Shown here piece by piece: positions 54,043 through 64,000 of a stretch of DNA of 64,000 nucleotides. The stretch's first letter is position 1. The number at the start of each line of letters is the position of its first letter. Made by a program: the position numbers and the translations under genes. The notes below the pieces were generated by a model, which saw only the letters and a list, made by a program, of their open reading frames with translations, was not told the DNA's origin and made no database searches. The DNA comes from Dendrolimus kikuchii. Its lineage: Eukaryota > Arthropoda > Insecta > Lepidoptera > Lasiocampidae. Location: the NCBI GenBank assembly GCA_019925095.2, contig CM034392.1, positions 26,359,887-26,423,886 on the forward strand. The letters run 5' to 3'.

Positions 54043-54830
54043 TGTTACGACCTGAACGCCGACAAAAGACCAATTCACACCTGCACACCTGTACACATTT
54101 TATTACCTTTTCGGCATTTAGACTTCTTTTGTTTACTTTGTGTTTAAAATTTGTGATTATAAAAACAGCCCATTGTGTATTGTAATATTTTATGGTAGTC
54201 ATTAGCCAGGTGTGATTCTAGGAAATTCAGTCCACGTGGCCGAGCAGACATATTGTATTTGTACAGTATAAAGCAATGCCCAATTGAGAGATGAGGCAGT
54301 CAAGCGATAAGCACAAGCGAAGCAAGTCGTGTGTACATTCGGTAATCTATTTAGTGACAGACTTTGCGCGTGTTATTCAGTTGTGCATTACGTCTGGACT
54401 GGTTGTATTCGAATATATATGTACCTCTGTTATACGAGTTTGTATAGTCCTAATAAACTCTATAAAAGCCGTGGTAGCTTAATGGCTAGCGCACGCGTCC
54501 CAAACTCAAAGGGCGCGGGTTCGATCCTGGCCGGAACGCATGCACCACTTAGGCAGTTTTCTGACCTAATGTGCGTATTGTTACAATTACCACGTGCTAA
54601 TAACGGTGAAGGAAAACATCGTGATGCAACCTGCACATCGAGATAACCGATGTGTCAAACCTGCCAAGCCGCCTTGGACAAGCGTGATGGGTATACTGTC
54701 CATTCCCCTATAAGGAGAAGGCCCGAGCCCAGCAGTGGGACATATATGGGCTGCTATTATATTTATATTATGTAATAAACTCTATAATAATTCCAACGGC
54801 ATTTTAATTCGAGTCCCGCAACTCGTAACA
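54043..54830 (+). mobile_element. LTR-1 solo LTR containing SINE-2
   Basis: Ends TGTTACGACCTG and CTCGTAACA, flanked by ATAC (54039-54042 and 54831-54834). Without the SINE and one copy of its duplication it would be about 466 bp, matching the other two copies. TATA (GTATAAAGC) precedes the AATAAA that lies at the SINE insertion point. Confidence 0.85.
54466..54772 (+). mobile_element. SINE-2, complete, with 15 bp target duplication
   Basis: tRNA-like head with A-box-like GTGGTAGCTTAATGG and B box GGTTCGATCC (54518-54527), a body with TTACCACGTGCTAATAAC, and the 3' CCCAGCAGTGGGAC-GGGCTG end. Flanked by TAATAAACTCTATAA at 54451-54465 and 54773-54787. The intact LTR at 15.4 kb carries this target once. 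Confidence 0.9.
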
Positions 54831-54834
54831 ATAC

Positions 54835-55234
54835 TATAGTCACTATAGTAATGTTTACAATAATTACAAATTATGTAACGTTTTCGGTTCATCGCAAATC
54901 AGTCCAAGACATGACAGCGTCCACAACAAAAGTTCGCGCCTAGAGGGTTGCGGGGTTCATTGGAATTCTTCTTACAACGAAGTGGATTTAATATCGGCTG
55001 GAATGCCGGATTGGGAGACGCTGTCTTGCGACTATCGAAGCCGTTAGGTAGGACGGACTTGCGATTATTAGTCGCATTATGTTGCCCGAATAATGAAATC
55101 GTGTTGGTCATGATTTACGTAGCTATCAAAGTAAAAATAGTGATATTTGAAAATAACGTAGGGACCTATAATGTAGATATTGCATGTTACTAATACTAAA
55201 CAAAGGCAGATTAAGAGTTATCTTGTATATAATA
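54835..55234. other. Unassigned DNA
   Basis: No supported gene; the 70-81 codon frames lack motifs. Confidence 0.4.
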
Positions 55235-55560
55235 CTAGCGGCCCCGGCAGACGTTGTCCTGCTCTGAAAACATAAAAATCTAGGACCCGATCCCAGCGCC
55301 ACCTATCGGTTCCAAATGTGGATTTAAACCCTCCGGGAACCCACTCAAACACACAAAAACGAAATCACCAAAATCGCTCCAGGTGATTAGGAGGATTCTA
55401 GAATCCGATCTCAGAGCCACCTACTGGTTCCAAGGGGATAAAAAGTCCTAGATCCTATGTCTGTCTCCTGGTTCTAAGCTACCTCCCCACCAATTTCCAG
55501 CCAAATCGGTACTGCCGTTCTTGAGTTATAAATAGTGTAACTAACACGAGTTTCTTTTAT
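55235..55560 (-). mobile_element. HelE, long variant
   Basis: 3' end on the minus strand with hairpin-like GCAGGACAACGTCTGCC, then GGGGCCGCTAG. The body shares the GGTGGCTCTGAGATCGG and CCTCCTAATCACCTGG units with 29885-30277 but has fewer of them. The 5' end abuts the next Helitron and its TC was not found. Confidence 0.75.
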
Positions 55561-55566
55561 ATAATA

Positions 55567-55775
55567 CTAGCTGTCCCGGCAGACGTTGTACTGCCCTGAA
55601 GAAATAAAATTTAGAACCCGATTGCAGCGCCACCTACCGGGTCCAAATGTAAGCTATCCTATCTTTCAAGTCGGATCAAACTACACACGGTGTGCAAATT
55701 TGATTAAAATCGGTCAAGTAGTTTAGGAGTCCATCGCGGACAAACAACGTGACACGTAATTTATATATATTAAGA
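55567..55775 (-). mobile_element. HelE short Helitron, complete, 209 bp
   Basis: Same length and ends as 32061-32269 with a few substitutions (the hairpin loop side reads GGCAGTACAACGTCTGCC). Inserted next to the long HelE. Confidence 0.9.
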
Positions 55776-55889
55776 TATATAGATAGATTTTTAATTACGT
55801 GAATCAAAACCATTTCGTGTTAAAAGGGCATTCATTCATATGTCAAACTTATTGTAATGAAAAATATAAAGATCTTACAGTTAATATTA

Positions 55890-55976
55890 AGTTTCAACGG
55901 TTTTAAACGCGGCATTTTATTTGATATTAATTTTGACGTTTCGACCACTTTTCAGTAGCCGCGATCACGGAAGAGA
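55890..55976 (-). mobile_element. RepH end fragment
   Basis: GGTTTTAAACGCGGCATTTT, GACGTTTCGACCACTTTTC and CGCGATCACGG in RepH order without the SINE seen at 5.2 kb. Confidence 0.6.
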
Positions 55977-56095
55977 ACTTCCGTAAGCACGGTGTTAAAC
56001 ATAGTTTTAATTATGTGTACTTGTCGTGAAATCTTAAGAAAATACTAAAATCTCAACTATTAATGATGTTGAATTGTATGTAGATCTAATACTAA

Positions 56096-56272
56096 ATTCA
56101 AATGCAAAAGTTTTTATTCAAAATAAGTTCCACTAGAGAACACTTCTTGAAGGTCATACATATAAGTCAAAATTGAAATCTACTTCCTATTCTATGTACA
56201 CCGCTTCGCAACGTGTTATTGCTGTTAAGGAGAAGAAGCGGCAAGAAACTCCCCAGCAACACGTCTAGCTGA
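56096..56272 (-). mobile_element. LINE 3' tail with TTTGAA-type end
   Basis: Inverse of 21081-21256, including the hexamer tail and the CACCGCTTCGCAACGTGTTA block. Confidence 0.65.
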
Positions 56273-56378
56273 ATATTGTTTTTCTTTCTTATTCTATTTA
56301 TATCTCAAATTCTCTTTTTTTATGAGTTTTATACAGAAGTATGTAACAGAATCACTTTTTGAAGAATTAATGGAGTTG

Positions 56379-56463
56379 TAGCTTTGATGTTGCAAGTGTC
56401 AATAGGCGATGGTAACCGCTTTCCAACAGGCGGGCCGTCATTCTTTCTGTTGAACTCATGAAA
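56379..56463 (+). mobile_element. RepA 3' scrap
   Basis: Only the last third remains (GATGTTGCAAGTGTCAATAG to GAACTCATGAAATTGG). Confidence 0.75.
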
Positions 56464-56645
56464 TTGGAACAGTTCTAGAATGAAATAGAGAAGAAAGAAA
56501 GAAAAAATATTTATTTAGGACGAGATACAAAAACTCTTACATAATATATATATGTAACAATTAATTGTGATGTCCTAAAAAGGCTCTTGCTCAGCGTAAT
56601 GCTAGTTTCACAACCAGCGCTGATCTTCCACAAGAGCCTCCTTTT

Positions 56646-56876
56646 CCAGGTGGTAGGGCATTTGCCCGACTGGATGGCTACCACCCCAGGTCTAGAGCAT
56701 GCCGCCATAACAACTTTGAGTTGTGTTCCGGCATTAGTGACCAGGTTCCAGACTCACTTATGAGAGCAGCAGCGCATTTGGTGTTGCAAATGTCCATAGG
56801 CGATGGTAACGGCTTTCCATCCAGTAGGCCGTCTGCCTGTCTGCTGAACTCCTGCAATAAAAAAAAAAAAAAAAAA
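56646..56876 (+). mobile_element. RepA, 5'-truncated
   Basis: Starts at CCAGGTGGTAGGGCATTTG, has a 16 bp deletion near GCGCATTTGGTGTTGC, and ends in an A run of about 19. Confidence 0.9.
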
Positions 56877-57330
56877 GCCTCTAAGTGATGCCACGGCTTA
56901 GCTCCACAAAGCAAATTAAAACAATAAACATGCGTTATAAAATTATGCAAAATAATTACTAGTGTATACAAACATTGTTATAATCTATACATATTATAAC
57001 AAAATTGTAGAGATCGAATTTCTGTACATTGAAAAAAAATATGCTAAAAACCGAGTCAGGGGGATGTAAGAAGTGAAATAGAACTAATTTAGATTTTTTT
57101 CAAATTTTTCGTATCTCTGTTCGTCTGTCTGTTTGTACCGGCTAATCTCCGAAACGACTGGACCGATTGAAACGAAATTTTGTATGGTGTTAGCTTATTA
57201 CCCTGGTCAACATATAGGATACTTTTGATCCCGAAAAATTAAAGACTTCCCGTGGGAATTCGCATTAGCTAGTTACAAATAAAAGGAAACAAACAAAAAA
57301 AAAGAATGCAAATACATAAGTTTTACATAT
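56877..57330. other. Unassigned, with old dispersed repeat
   Basis: 57120-57260 (GTACCGGCTAATCTCCGAAA, GGACCGATTGAAACGAAATT) resembles 46.8 kb. Confidence 0.4.
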
Positions 57331-57454
57331 ATACATACATACATAACTTCACGCCAGTTCCCTTGCGGGGTAGGCACGGACAACAGAGCGCCATTTACGC
57401 CCATTCTTACACACCTCACTTGCTTCTTTGACATTCATAACGCTTGTCATGCAC
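57331..57454 (-). mobile_element. RTE-like LINE 3' end
   Basis: Short inverted copy: tail ATACATACATACATAAC, ending inside the codons for RACMTSVMNVKE. Confidence 0.85.
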
Positions 57455-57836
57455 ACACATAAGTTTTAACTGATTAATATTAGATAGATAACTGCGATTA
57501 AACGCAGTTTGAAATGACCACGACAAAAATCCGCACGTGTGCAACAGCGCACGTCACCTTAACCCTCCGCTGACCGACCCGGAATTTTATAACACGTCCC
57601 ATCGGTCCAAACGTCCCACGAACTTTATTCATGCAAGTGAGAAAATTTTATTCGACCAACCATTCCACTTTCGATGCCCATTTATGTATTATTTAACGTA
57701 CATTTCCATAGATTTGATCATTTTCCTTTGAGTGGATTTCGTACCCTTTCATTATTGTATTGGTTATTATATTAAATTATGGTTTTAACGTTGTAATAGT
57801 GAGAAGTCAAAATTATTTGTATATTGTAACTATTTT
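57455..57836. other. Unassigned DNA
   Basis: No supported gene or repeat end. Confidence 0.4.
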
Positions 57837-58147
57837 ATTCCGTGCAGGAACGGAGAAAGAATACAATTTCCTGCGGCCGGGCGGCCTGTCGTAAGAGGCG
57901 ACTTAACAAACCACAGTCAGGTGGTAGGGCATTTGCCTGACTGGATGGCTACCACCCCTGGTCTAAAGTATGTCGCCATAACAACCTTGAGTTGTGTTCC
58001 AGCATTAGTGACCAGGTTCCAGTTTCCCTTAAGAGAGCAGCAGCACATTTGTAGCAACTTTGGTGTTGCAAAGGTCCATAGGCGATGGTAACCGCTTTCC
58101 ATCAAGTGGTCCGTCTGCCTGTCTGCTGATCTCCTCCAATAAAAATA
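57837..58147 (+). mobile_element. RepA, full length
   Basis: ATTCCGTGCAGGAACGG head; CTGATCTCCTCCAATAAAAA tail; TAGCAACTTTGG subfamily. Confidence 0.95.
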
Positions 58148-58192
58148 ATAAAAATATTTTATCGTTTTTAAAGGAGTCTGAATTTACTTAAA

Positions 58193-58513
58193 TACATACA
58201 TACATAACTTCACGAACAACAGAGCGCCATTTAGGCTTATTCTTACACACCTCACTTGCTTCTTTGACATTCATAGCTCTTGTCATGCACGCTCGTCTGT
58301 TCTTAAGGCTCCTGACATCACCTTCTGCTAGAACACGATCAATTTGATCACGGAAGGTGTGTTGTGGCCTTCCACGATTTCTGCATCCATCCACTTTTGC
58401 ATTGTATATCTGTTTAGTCATTCTTTCATCATGCATTCTTTCCACATGCCCGAACCACCGGAGCATTCCTTTCCTTACTTTCACCCCGACTCTCTCTTTC
58501 AGACCAACTCTCT
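58193..58513 (-). mobile_element. RTE-like LINE fragment, left arm of an inverted pair
   Basis: Includes the MLRWFGHVERMHDERM to GRPQHTF region. A deletion removes the GCCAGTTCCCTTGCGGGG block just before the tail. Confidence 0.85.
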
Positions 58514-58703
58514 TTACTTAAATAATGTAATATACAATAAAATTTTGCACTCAGAGTAAGATTCGAGTGCTTCATTCCTTGTAAGCCTTCCTCTTCGCAT
58601 TATATGATGCGATTCGTTATTTAAAAATGAATTGGTAATCGATTTATTTTATTACATGTGAAGCTTTAAATAGAATTTTTCTATAATATCCTATATAAAA
58701 TTA

Positions 58704-58949
58704 CAGATATACAATGCAAAAGTGGATGGATGCAGAAGTCGTAGAAGGCCACGACACACCTTCCATGATCAAATTGATCGTGTACTAGCAGAAGGTGATG
58801 TCAGGAGCCTTAAGAACAGACGAGCGTACATGACAAGAGTTATGAATGTCAAAGAAGCAAGTGAGGTGTGTAAGAATAAGCCTGAATGGCGCTCTGTTGA
58901 TCGTGTCTACCCCGCAAGGGAACAGGCGTGAAGTTTTGTATGTATGAAT
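58704..58949 (+). mobile_element. RTE-like LINE fragment, right arm of an inverted pair
   Basis: Opposite orientation to the previous copy, 190 bp away. Starts at the codons for QIYNAKVDGCRSR and ends in an impure TATG tail. Confidence 0.85.
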
Positions 58950-60040
58950 GTTTTTGATCTAAATAAAATAAGTCTTTCTTTCTTTACTAGTTTAGGTAAC
59001 AACAGTGCCTTAACAAATTTTAAAGCGAATATATATGCAAAAATGCTTTATATTTGAATTGCTCTTTAAGGTAAACTCTCCTTTAACTCTCTAAGTGGAG
59101 CAGAACTATTAGAATTACATTTCAAAACATTACTTAGTTACGTCTTCAGTCAGTATCAATCAGTACTTGAGATAAAGTCAAGTCAAAAGCCTTTTAGAAC
59201 ACATGAGGAGTACTGCAAAATTTTAATTCTACTGACTAAAGAAATTCATGTAAACATGCAAATATTGTCGATCAAGTTTCCTCTATGAATATAAACAACT
59301 CCAATTATCGTTAGAAGCTGAAAACAGCCATAACCAAACCGCAGCCCGATTCAATGAATATGATATCTTAATTAACACTTTAAAAAAAAAAACTTCCGCA
59401 ACAGCCATCGTGAGGGGAGCAACTTCGCAAAAATTAGTTTTTCCTCCCACAAAAAAACAAGTCGTCCAAAAAATAAGCGACTCTAAGGAACCGCATAAAC
59501 CGAAATTGGATTATCGTAGAACGCGACCTCTCACCGTTGCCCTCATAAATATTTTAAAAAATCCACTGCTATCAGTGATCTGAGCCGGGTGTATTTCGGA
59601 CCCTAACATTATTACCAGCGATACAGCGCACACAGGTATTGCTCCCATCACCGTGTAGAAGAAATCAAATTAGATACACAATAAGCTGGATAGTGGCGCG
59701 ATTTACATAAGTATCTATGTTATTTCGCCCTTTGATACTGGATTGCGGTCCGCTTGACAATATTGCTGTTTTCACCGTCTGTCCGTGACGTGGATAGCCT
59801 GATTTGTTTTTCAATAGCCTTTTTTGTTCTTGCCCTATTTTGAATAAGTCGAAGGGCGCAGATTGGCGAAGATACCAAATCGGCTATATGGATCTTGGCT
59901 CAATACATAAAATCATGTTTGTACGAATATTATATATCTGCAATATCTCTATTTACATCGAGACTAGAGTATTATGGTCCTGAAGCAAATATTGTATTCT
60001 TTTTAAGGTAGGCTTTATTATAGGTAGGTAAATAAAATAG
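58950..60040. other. Unassigned AT-rich DNA
   Basis: No supported gene or repeat end. Confidence 0.4.
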
Positions 60041-60791
60041 GCTTACATTTGAATGCGAAGAAAACAAAGGTTATGGTGTTTGAAAGAGAAGAAACCAGAA
60101 CGAATGCAAGGATAATGGTTGATGATGTTATGCTGGAGCAAGTGAGTGAGTTTGTATATCTTGGATGTGCTTTTAGCAGGGATGGAAGGTACACCGCTGA
60201 TATAGAAAGAAGAGTGAATTTGGGGAATAGTGTGAATGGAGCGTTAGGTAAACTTCTAGGCGCTAAGAACCTCAGTCAGAAGGCCCAGCTCGCCGTACAC
60301 AACGCGGTGCTGGTACCTACGCTCACGTATAGAAGCGAGAGTTGGGTATGGAAGAAAGAGCATGAAAGTAGAGTAAACGCGGTCGAGATGCGAGCACTGC
60401 GCAAAATCTGCGGAGTGACGCTCGCGGACCGCGTTCGTAATACCGAAGTAAGAAAGAGAGTTGGTCTGAAAAAGAGTGTCGGGATGAAGGTAAGGAAAGA
60501 AATGCTCCGGTGGTGCGGGCATGTGGAAAGAATGCATGATGAAAGAATGACTAAACAGATATACAATGCAAAAGTGGATGGATGCAGAAGTCTTGGACAC
60601 ACCTTCCATGATCAAATTGATCGTGTACTGGCAGAAGGTGATGTCAGGAACCTTAAGAACAGACGAGCGTGCATGACAAGAGTTATGAATGTGAAAGAAG
60701 CAAGTGAGTTGTGTCAGAATAAGCCTGAATGGCGCTCTGATGTTCGTGCCTGCCCCGCAAGGGAACTGGCGTGAAGTTATGTATGTATGTA
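60041..60791 (+). pseudogene. RTE-like LINE, longest open fragment (241 codons)
   Basis: An open frame from 60049 to the normal stop at 60774, then GTGAAG and the (TATG)n tail. Motifs in order: LNAKKTKVMVFERE (the frame is already open upstream of the first Met), EFVYLGCAFSRDGRYTADIE, LAVHNAVLVPTLTYRSESW, EMRALRKICGVTLADRV, HVERMHDERMTKQIYNAKVD and RNRRACMTRVMNVKEASE-like. This is the part after the catalytic palm. The endonuclease and the palm aspartates are absent, so it cannot act alone. A 9 bp in-frame deletion removes GRPR before HTFHDQ. It is a 5'-truncated LINE copy, not a host gene. Confidence 0.85.
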
Positions 60792-60889
60792 AAAGGTTGG
60801 TATACTATAGGTAGGCATTCTACGTGTACCGAAACACCAACCAAGTTGATTGATAATTTCTTTTTATTTTACCTCTCAGCCATTTTAAT

Positions 60890-61190
60890 ATTATATAAAA
60901 TTATTACAGCTAGCCATGTTTGCTGAAGAGTTTCTTGCGCCGCTTCTTCTCTTCATGCCACAACATGTTACGAAGCGGTAGTAAATTAGATTAGGCTCCC
61001 ATATAGTAAATAATAACCATAAACAAAATTAAAACTACATGATTACAATGAACAAGTTGGCGGTACGCTAAATAAAAGTTTAACAATAATCATTGACACT
61101 TGATATCTTTGTCTTCCGTGAACACGGCTACTGAAAAGTAGCCGAAACGTCGGAATAATACAAAATCAAATAAATTACCGCGTTTAAAAC
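60890..61190 (+). mobile_element. RepH LINE-like 3' region
   Basis: Collinear with 31240-31540, including the GGCTACTGAAAAGTAGCC stem, here with both sides changed compatibly relative to the 31.5 kb copy (GGCCACTGAAAAGTGGCC). Confidence 0.65.
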
Positions 61191-61399
61191 GTATTTAATT
61201 TTTATTATGTATGCTAGTAGCGAAAACTTAAGAAAATATTATAGGCATTTTAATTCAAAACGCGGTTCATACGTTTGTGTTAATTTGTAATTATTAAAAG
61301 ACAGCTACAGAATTAGAGCAATGTTCTAATGTGGGTGTCTACAATGAATTTACATTTCAAGTTGTCTATAGCACGTTACTTATGGTCTTTTTTCCCCAC
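61191..61399. other. Unassigned AT-rich DNA
   Basis: Nothing recognised. Confidence 0.4.
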
Positions 61400-61608
61400 C
61401 ATGGCTACCACCCCTGGTCTAAAGTATGTCGCCATAACAACCTTGAGTTGTGTTCCGGCATTAGTGACCAGGTTCCAGTCCCCCTTAAGAGAGCAGCAGC
61501 GCCTTTATAGCACCTTTGGTGTTGCAAATGTCTATAGGCGATGGTAACCGCTTTCCATCAAGAGGGCCGTCTGCCTATCTTCTGAACTCCTGCAATAAAA
61601 TAAAAAAA
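61400..61608 (+). mobile_element. RepA, 5'-truncated
   Basis: Starts at CATGGCTACCACCCCTGG and ends CTGCAATAAAATAAAAAAA. Confidence 0.9.
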
Positions 61609-61984
61609 CCTAATTTAGTTATCATATGTAACTGACCCTTTAAATAAAAAGAAAATAAATTATATGGTGATAAAAATATGACATGTAAATAAAGCAACAA
61701 GATCGCACTTGTGTTATAAAATGACTCATTTTAAAATTGAATAATTAACAATGATAATGTCAGAAAAGAATCAACTTCCAATTGCACTCTACAATCCTGC
61801 AGCGACTTTTACGAAAAAACGTGTCCAAAGTTGCGAACCGGAACCGTCGCGCTAAGTAGTTCACGTCCGATCTGTCAGGTCGGCGGAAGGGTTAACATTC
61901 GGGAAGAGATTCTTGTGCGCAAAAAATTCGGCGGTCGGCGCGATTTGTCGTGTCGCACTGTCCATTAACAGGTTAATATAGAAA
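61609..61984. other. Unassigned DNA
   Basis: 61850-61960 is GC-rich with repeated CGGCGG/GGTCGGCGCG motifs; no frame with a domain. Confidence 0.4.
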
Positions 61985-62410
61985 CTGAGTGTTCATAGTT
62001 CTTTATTCGTGGAATGAAATCTTCCCGAGTCAATTTTAAGTTAACTAACTAACTGCTGCGACTCAACGACCCAAAATGAATACTCCTTCCTGTTCAGCGC
62101 TGCCTCCCGCCAGTCATAGGCATGAAGCTCGTGCAGATCAGCCTCCACTACGTCACTTCAGTGATATCGGGGCCGACCAACTGGTCCCCGTCCCGTTGGT
62201 CTGCACAGATAGGGTCTTTTCACTGCACGATCCTCCGCCATTCTATGTAGGTGGCCAAGCCAGCGCAAGCGATGTGCCTTGCTTGCTCATCCACCAGTTC
62301 AAATTCGGCATTTTTCGGATCCTCCAGTTATCTTTCTGAGGACCTTGCTTTCAGCCACCAACAGCTTGTTCTCGTCGTTAAATGATAGGGTCCAAGCCTG
62401 ACATTCAATT
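61985..62410 (-). pseudogene. Degenerate LINE reverse-transcriptase C-terminus
   Basis: The minus-strand translation gives ENKLLVAESKVLRKITGG, then two stops, HRLRWLGHLHRMAEDRAVKR, a PTGRGPVGRPRYH stretch with a stop, DLHELHAYDWREAALNRKEY. This is the carboxyl end of a non-LTR retrotransposon protein from a lineage different from the main RTE-like family but similar in layout to 22080-22600. The plus-strand 87-codon frame here is antisense to it. Confidence 0.7.
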
Positions 62411-62480
62411 TTAAGTTGGATTATTTAAATCCAAAATTAAGGTACTTCATCTAAAACGTCACTATGGATCTCTTAAGAGT

Positions 62481-62660
62481 TCAATGTGATGGCCCACCTG
62501 GTGAAAAGCGGTTACCATCGCCTATGGACATTTGTAATATCAAAGGTGTTATCAACGTGATGCTATACGGAGAATGGTGCCTGGCCACTAATGCCGGAAC
62601 ACAACTCAAGGTTGTTATTACCGCATACTCTAGATCAGAGGTAGCCATCCAGGAGGGCAA
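62481..62660 (-). mobile_element. RepA, diverged central fragment
   Basis: GGTTACCATCGCCTATGGAC, ACTAATGCCGGAACACAACTC and AGGTAGCCATCCAG identify it; both ends are missing. Confidence 0.75.
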
Positions 62661-62757
62661 ATTAACAGTGTAGCCTTGACGAAATCTATGATTATAGAAG
62701 TATAGTGTCTTTGACATTAATTATTATGGTCGAATTTCGACCACGGGCGACCACTAG
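62661..62757 (+). mobile_element. HelC 3' end
   Basis: From AAATTAACAGTGTAGCC to the hairpin GGTCGAATTTCGACC and ACGGGCGACCACTAG, with T next. The 5' two thirds are absent. Confidence 0.8.
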
Positions 62758-63223
62758 TTAATTTAAAAATGTATAAACTATAAAAAAATCCCTTGAAACA
62801 TTTATACGAGCATCGCTAGTTATCCCAGTAAAGTTTTTAATTCCGGTAAACGATACCAACTTCAAGTTATAAAGATCAAATGATTAAGATGTTCCCAATT
62901 CGGAATGCTAATGTAAATACTTGAATTGTTTTGAGAAGCGACATTCTCAACGATTAGATATCTATCTTCACAAATAATAAGTTAGCTGTTATGTAAATTA
63001 AACATGTAATTCAAACTATTGCAAGAGACGATGATGAAGTTACAAACCTGTTTCGCGTGATCGCAGGTCGTATTTGAGCATTAGTCGCATTGGCAGCGAC
63101 TCAAACGATAGTAATTTCCGACTCTATGCAAAAGGAATGTTCACGACAATTATGTTTAACGTTGATTGTCATACAGCAATTACTACAACTTTGTTAGTTA
63201 ACAAGCAATTAGTAGTTCTTAAT
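62758..63223. other. Unassigned AT-rich DNA
   Basis: Nothing recognised. Confidence 0.4.
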
Positions 63224-63606
63224 ATACATACATAAGTTCACGCCAGTTCTCTTGCGGGCTAGGCACGAACAACAGAGCGCCATTCAGGCTTATTCTTACA
63301 CACCTCACTTGTTTCTTTGACATTCATAACTCATGTCATGCACGCTCGTCTGTTCTTAAGGCTCCTGACATCACCTTCTGCTAGTACACAATCAATTTGA
63401 TCATGGAAGGTGTGTCGTGGCCTTCCACGACTTCTGCATCCATCCACTTTTGCATTGTATATCTGTTTAGTCATTCGTTCATCATGCATTATTTCCACAT
63501 GCCCGAACCACCGGAGTATTCCTTCCCTTACCTTCACCCCGGCACTCTCTTTCAGACCAACTCTCTTTCTTACTTCGGTATTACGAACGCGATCCGCGAG
63601 CGTCAC
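63224..63606 (-). mobile_element. RTE-like LINE 3' fragment
   Basis: Inverted copy reading from LADRVRNTEVRKRVGLK to the end of the frame with a short TATG tail. Open across the fragment. Cut at the codons for TLADR by unrelated DNA. Confidence 0.85.
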
Positions 63607-64000
63607 TTCTTGATATAATGAGTATATAATGTTAAAAGACGTAGTGCTTCTAGCTTATCCTCTCTTTAAGGTAGAAAGGATTTCTACATTTAAGACCTCT
63701 ATCCAATATTTATTTATGTATCACATCTGATTTGATCATTGGTCGGTTCTTATATGTTACTGTTCACTCACTTGCTTTACAATCGGTAGAAATTTGATAT
63801 TACTTGTACAGAGCTTACGTCAATTTTTAAATGATAGTAAGGCAAATGAATGGTTAGTGTAAAATATAAAAACATGCCATATCTCAGTAACTGCACTTTT
63901 TATGTTCAAAAGACAACGCGAAAAAGTTGTTTGAAATTTAACAATGAATTATCATCAAATGAAGCAACGAATAAAAAAGCTCTTTTGGTCATCAGCAAGC
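63607..64000. other. Unassigned AT-rich DNA to the window edge
   Basis: Nothing recognised. Confidence 0.4.

Noticed and set aside
60256..60615. 119- and 108-codon minus-strand frames
   Set aside because: Antisense shadows of the RTE-like coding fragment; the same shadows appear over other copies.
62076..62339. 87-codon plus-strand frame
   Set aside because: Antisense to a recognisable, stop-interrupted LINE reverse-transcriptase C-terminus.

Overview
This window reads as non-coding DNA from a lepidopteran insect (moth or butterfly). It is AT-rich with no long host reading frame, and nothing bacterial is visible. It is packed with element types I associate with Lepidoptera: short Helitrons ending in a hairpin plus CTAG and flanked by A and T, an RTE-like LINE with (TATG)n tails, CR1/Jockey-like LINE carboxyl termini, tRNA-headed SINEs, and gypsy-type LTR remnants. 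I found no host gene I could defend. The long stretches between elements could be intergenic or intronic. Family names such as RepA and HelC are my own labels.

The dominant component is RepA, a roughly 310 bp SINE-like element with a fixed 5' end (ATCCGTGCAGGAACGG), no recognised tRNA head and a TGCAATAAAA(n) tail. I count about 30 copies on both strands. The other families are: about 13 5'-truncated RTE-like LINE ends; Helitron families HelB, HelC, HelD and HelE; two tRNA-derived SINEs; solo LTRs of two families; LINE 3' regions RepD and RepH; and fragments RepF, RepG and RepJ.

Layout: 0-9 kb holds a four-unit minisatellite, a HelC carrying an RTE insertion, RepA copies, a 350 bp tandem duplication, SINE-1 and a RepA dimer. 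9-21 kb holds a clean 235 bp Helitron, SINE-2, RepG, a solo LTR, a 592 bp DNA transposon inside RepF and a second RepA dimer. 21-33 kb is sparser: LINE pseudogenes, a 31 bp-arm hairpin and HelE. 32-35 kb holds two RepD copies and a gypsy element collapsed to about 0.6 kb. 36-42 kb holds a three-level nest (RepA in HelB in HelC) beside a solo LTR. 42-49 kb holds a higher-order minisatellite and several RepA/SINE copies. 49-56 kb holds a second long HelB (the empty site for the nest), a solo LTR inside an RTE copy and a SINE inside another solo LTR. 56-64 kb is mostly RTE-like copies, including the longest open frame (241 codons) and an inverted pair.

The useful biology is the insertion record. 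Several events can be resolved inside the window because an unoccupied paralogous site is also present. They give target-site duplications, insertion order, and evidence that some units (the RepA dimer, the two-headed HelB carrying a 50-codon frame) moved as composites.
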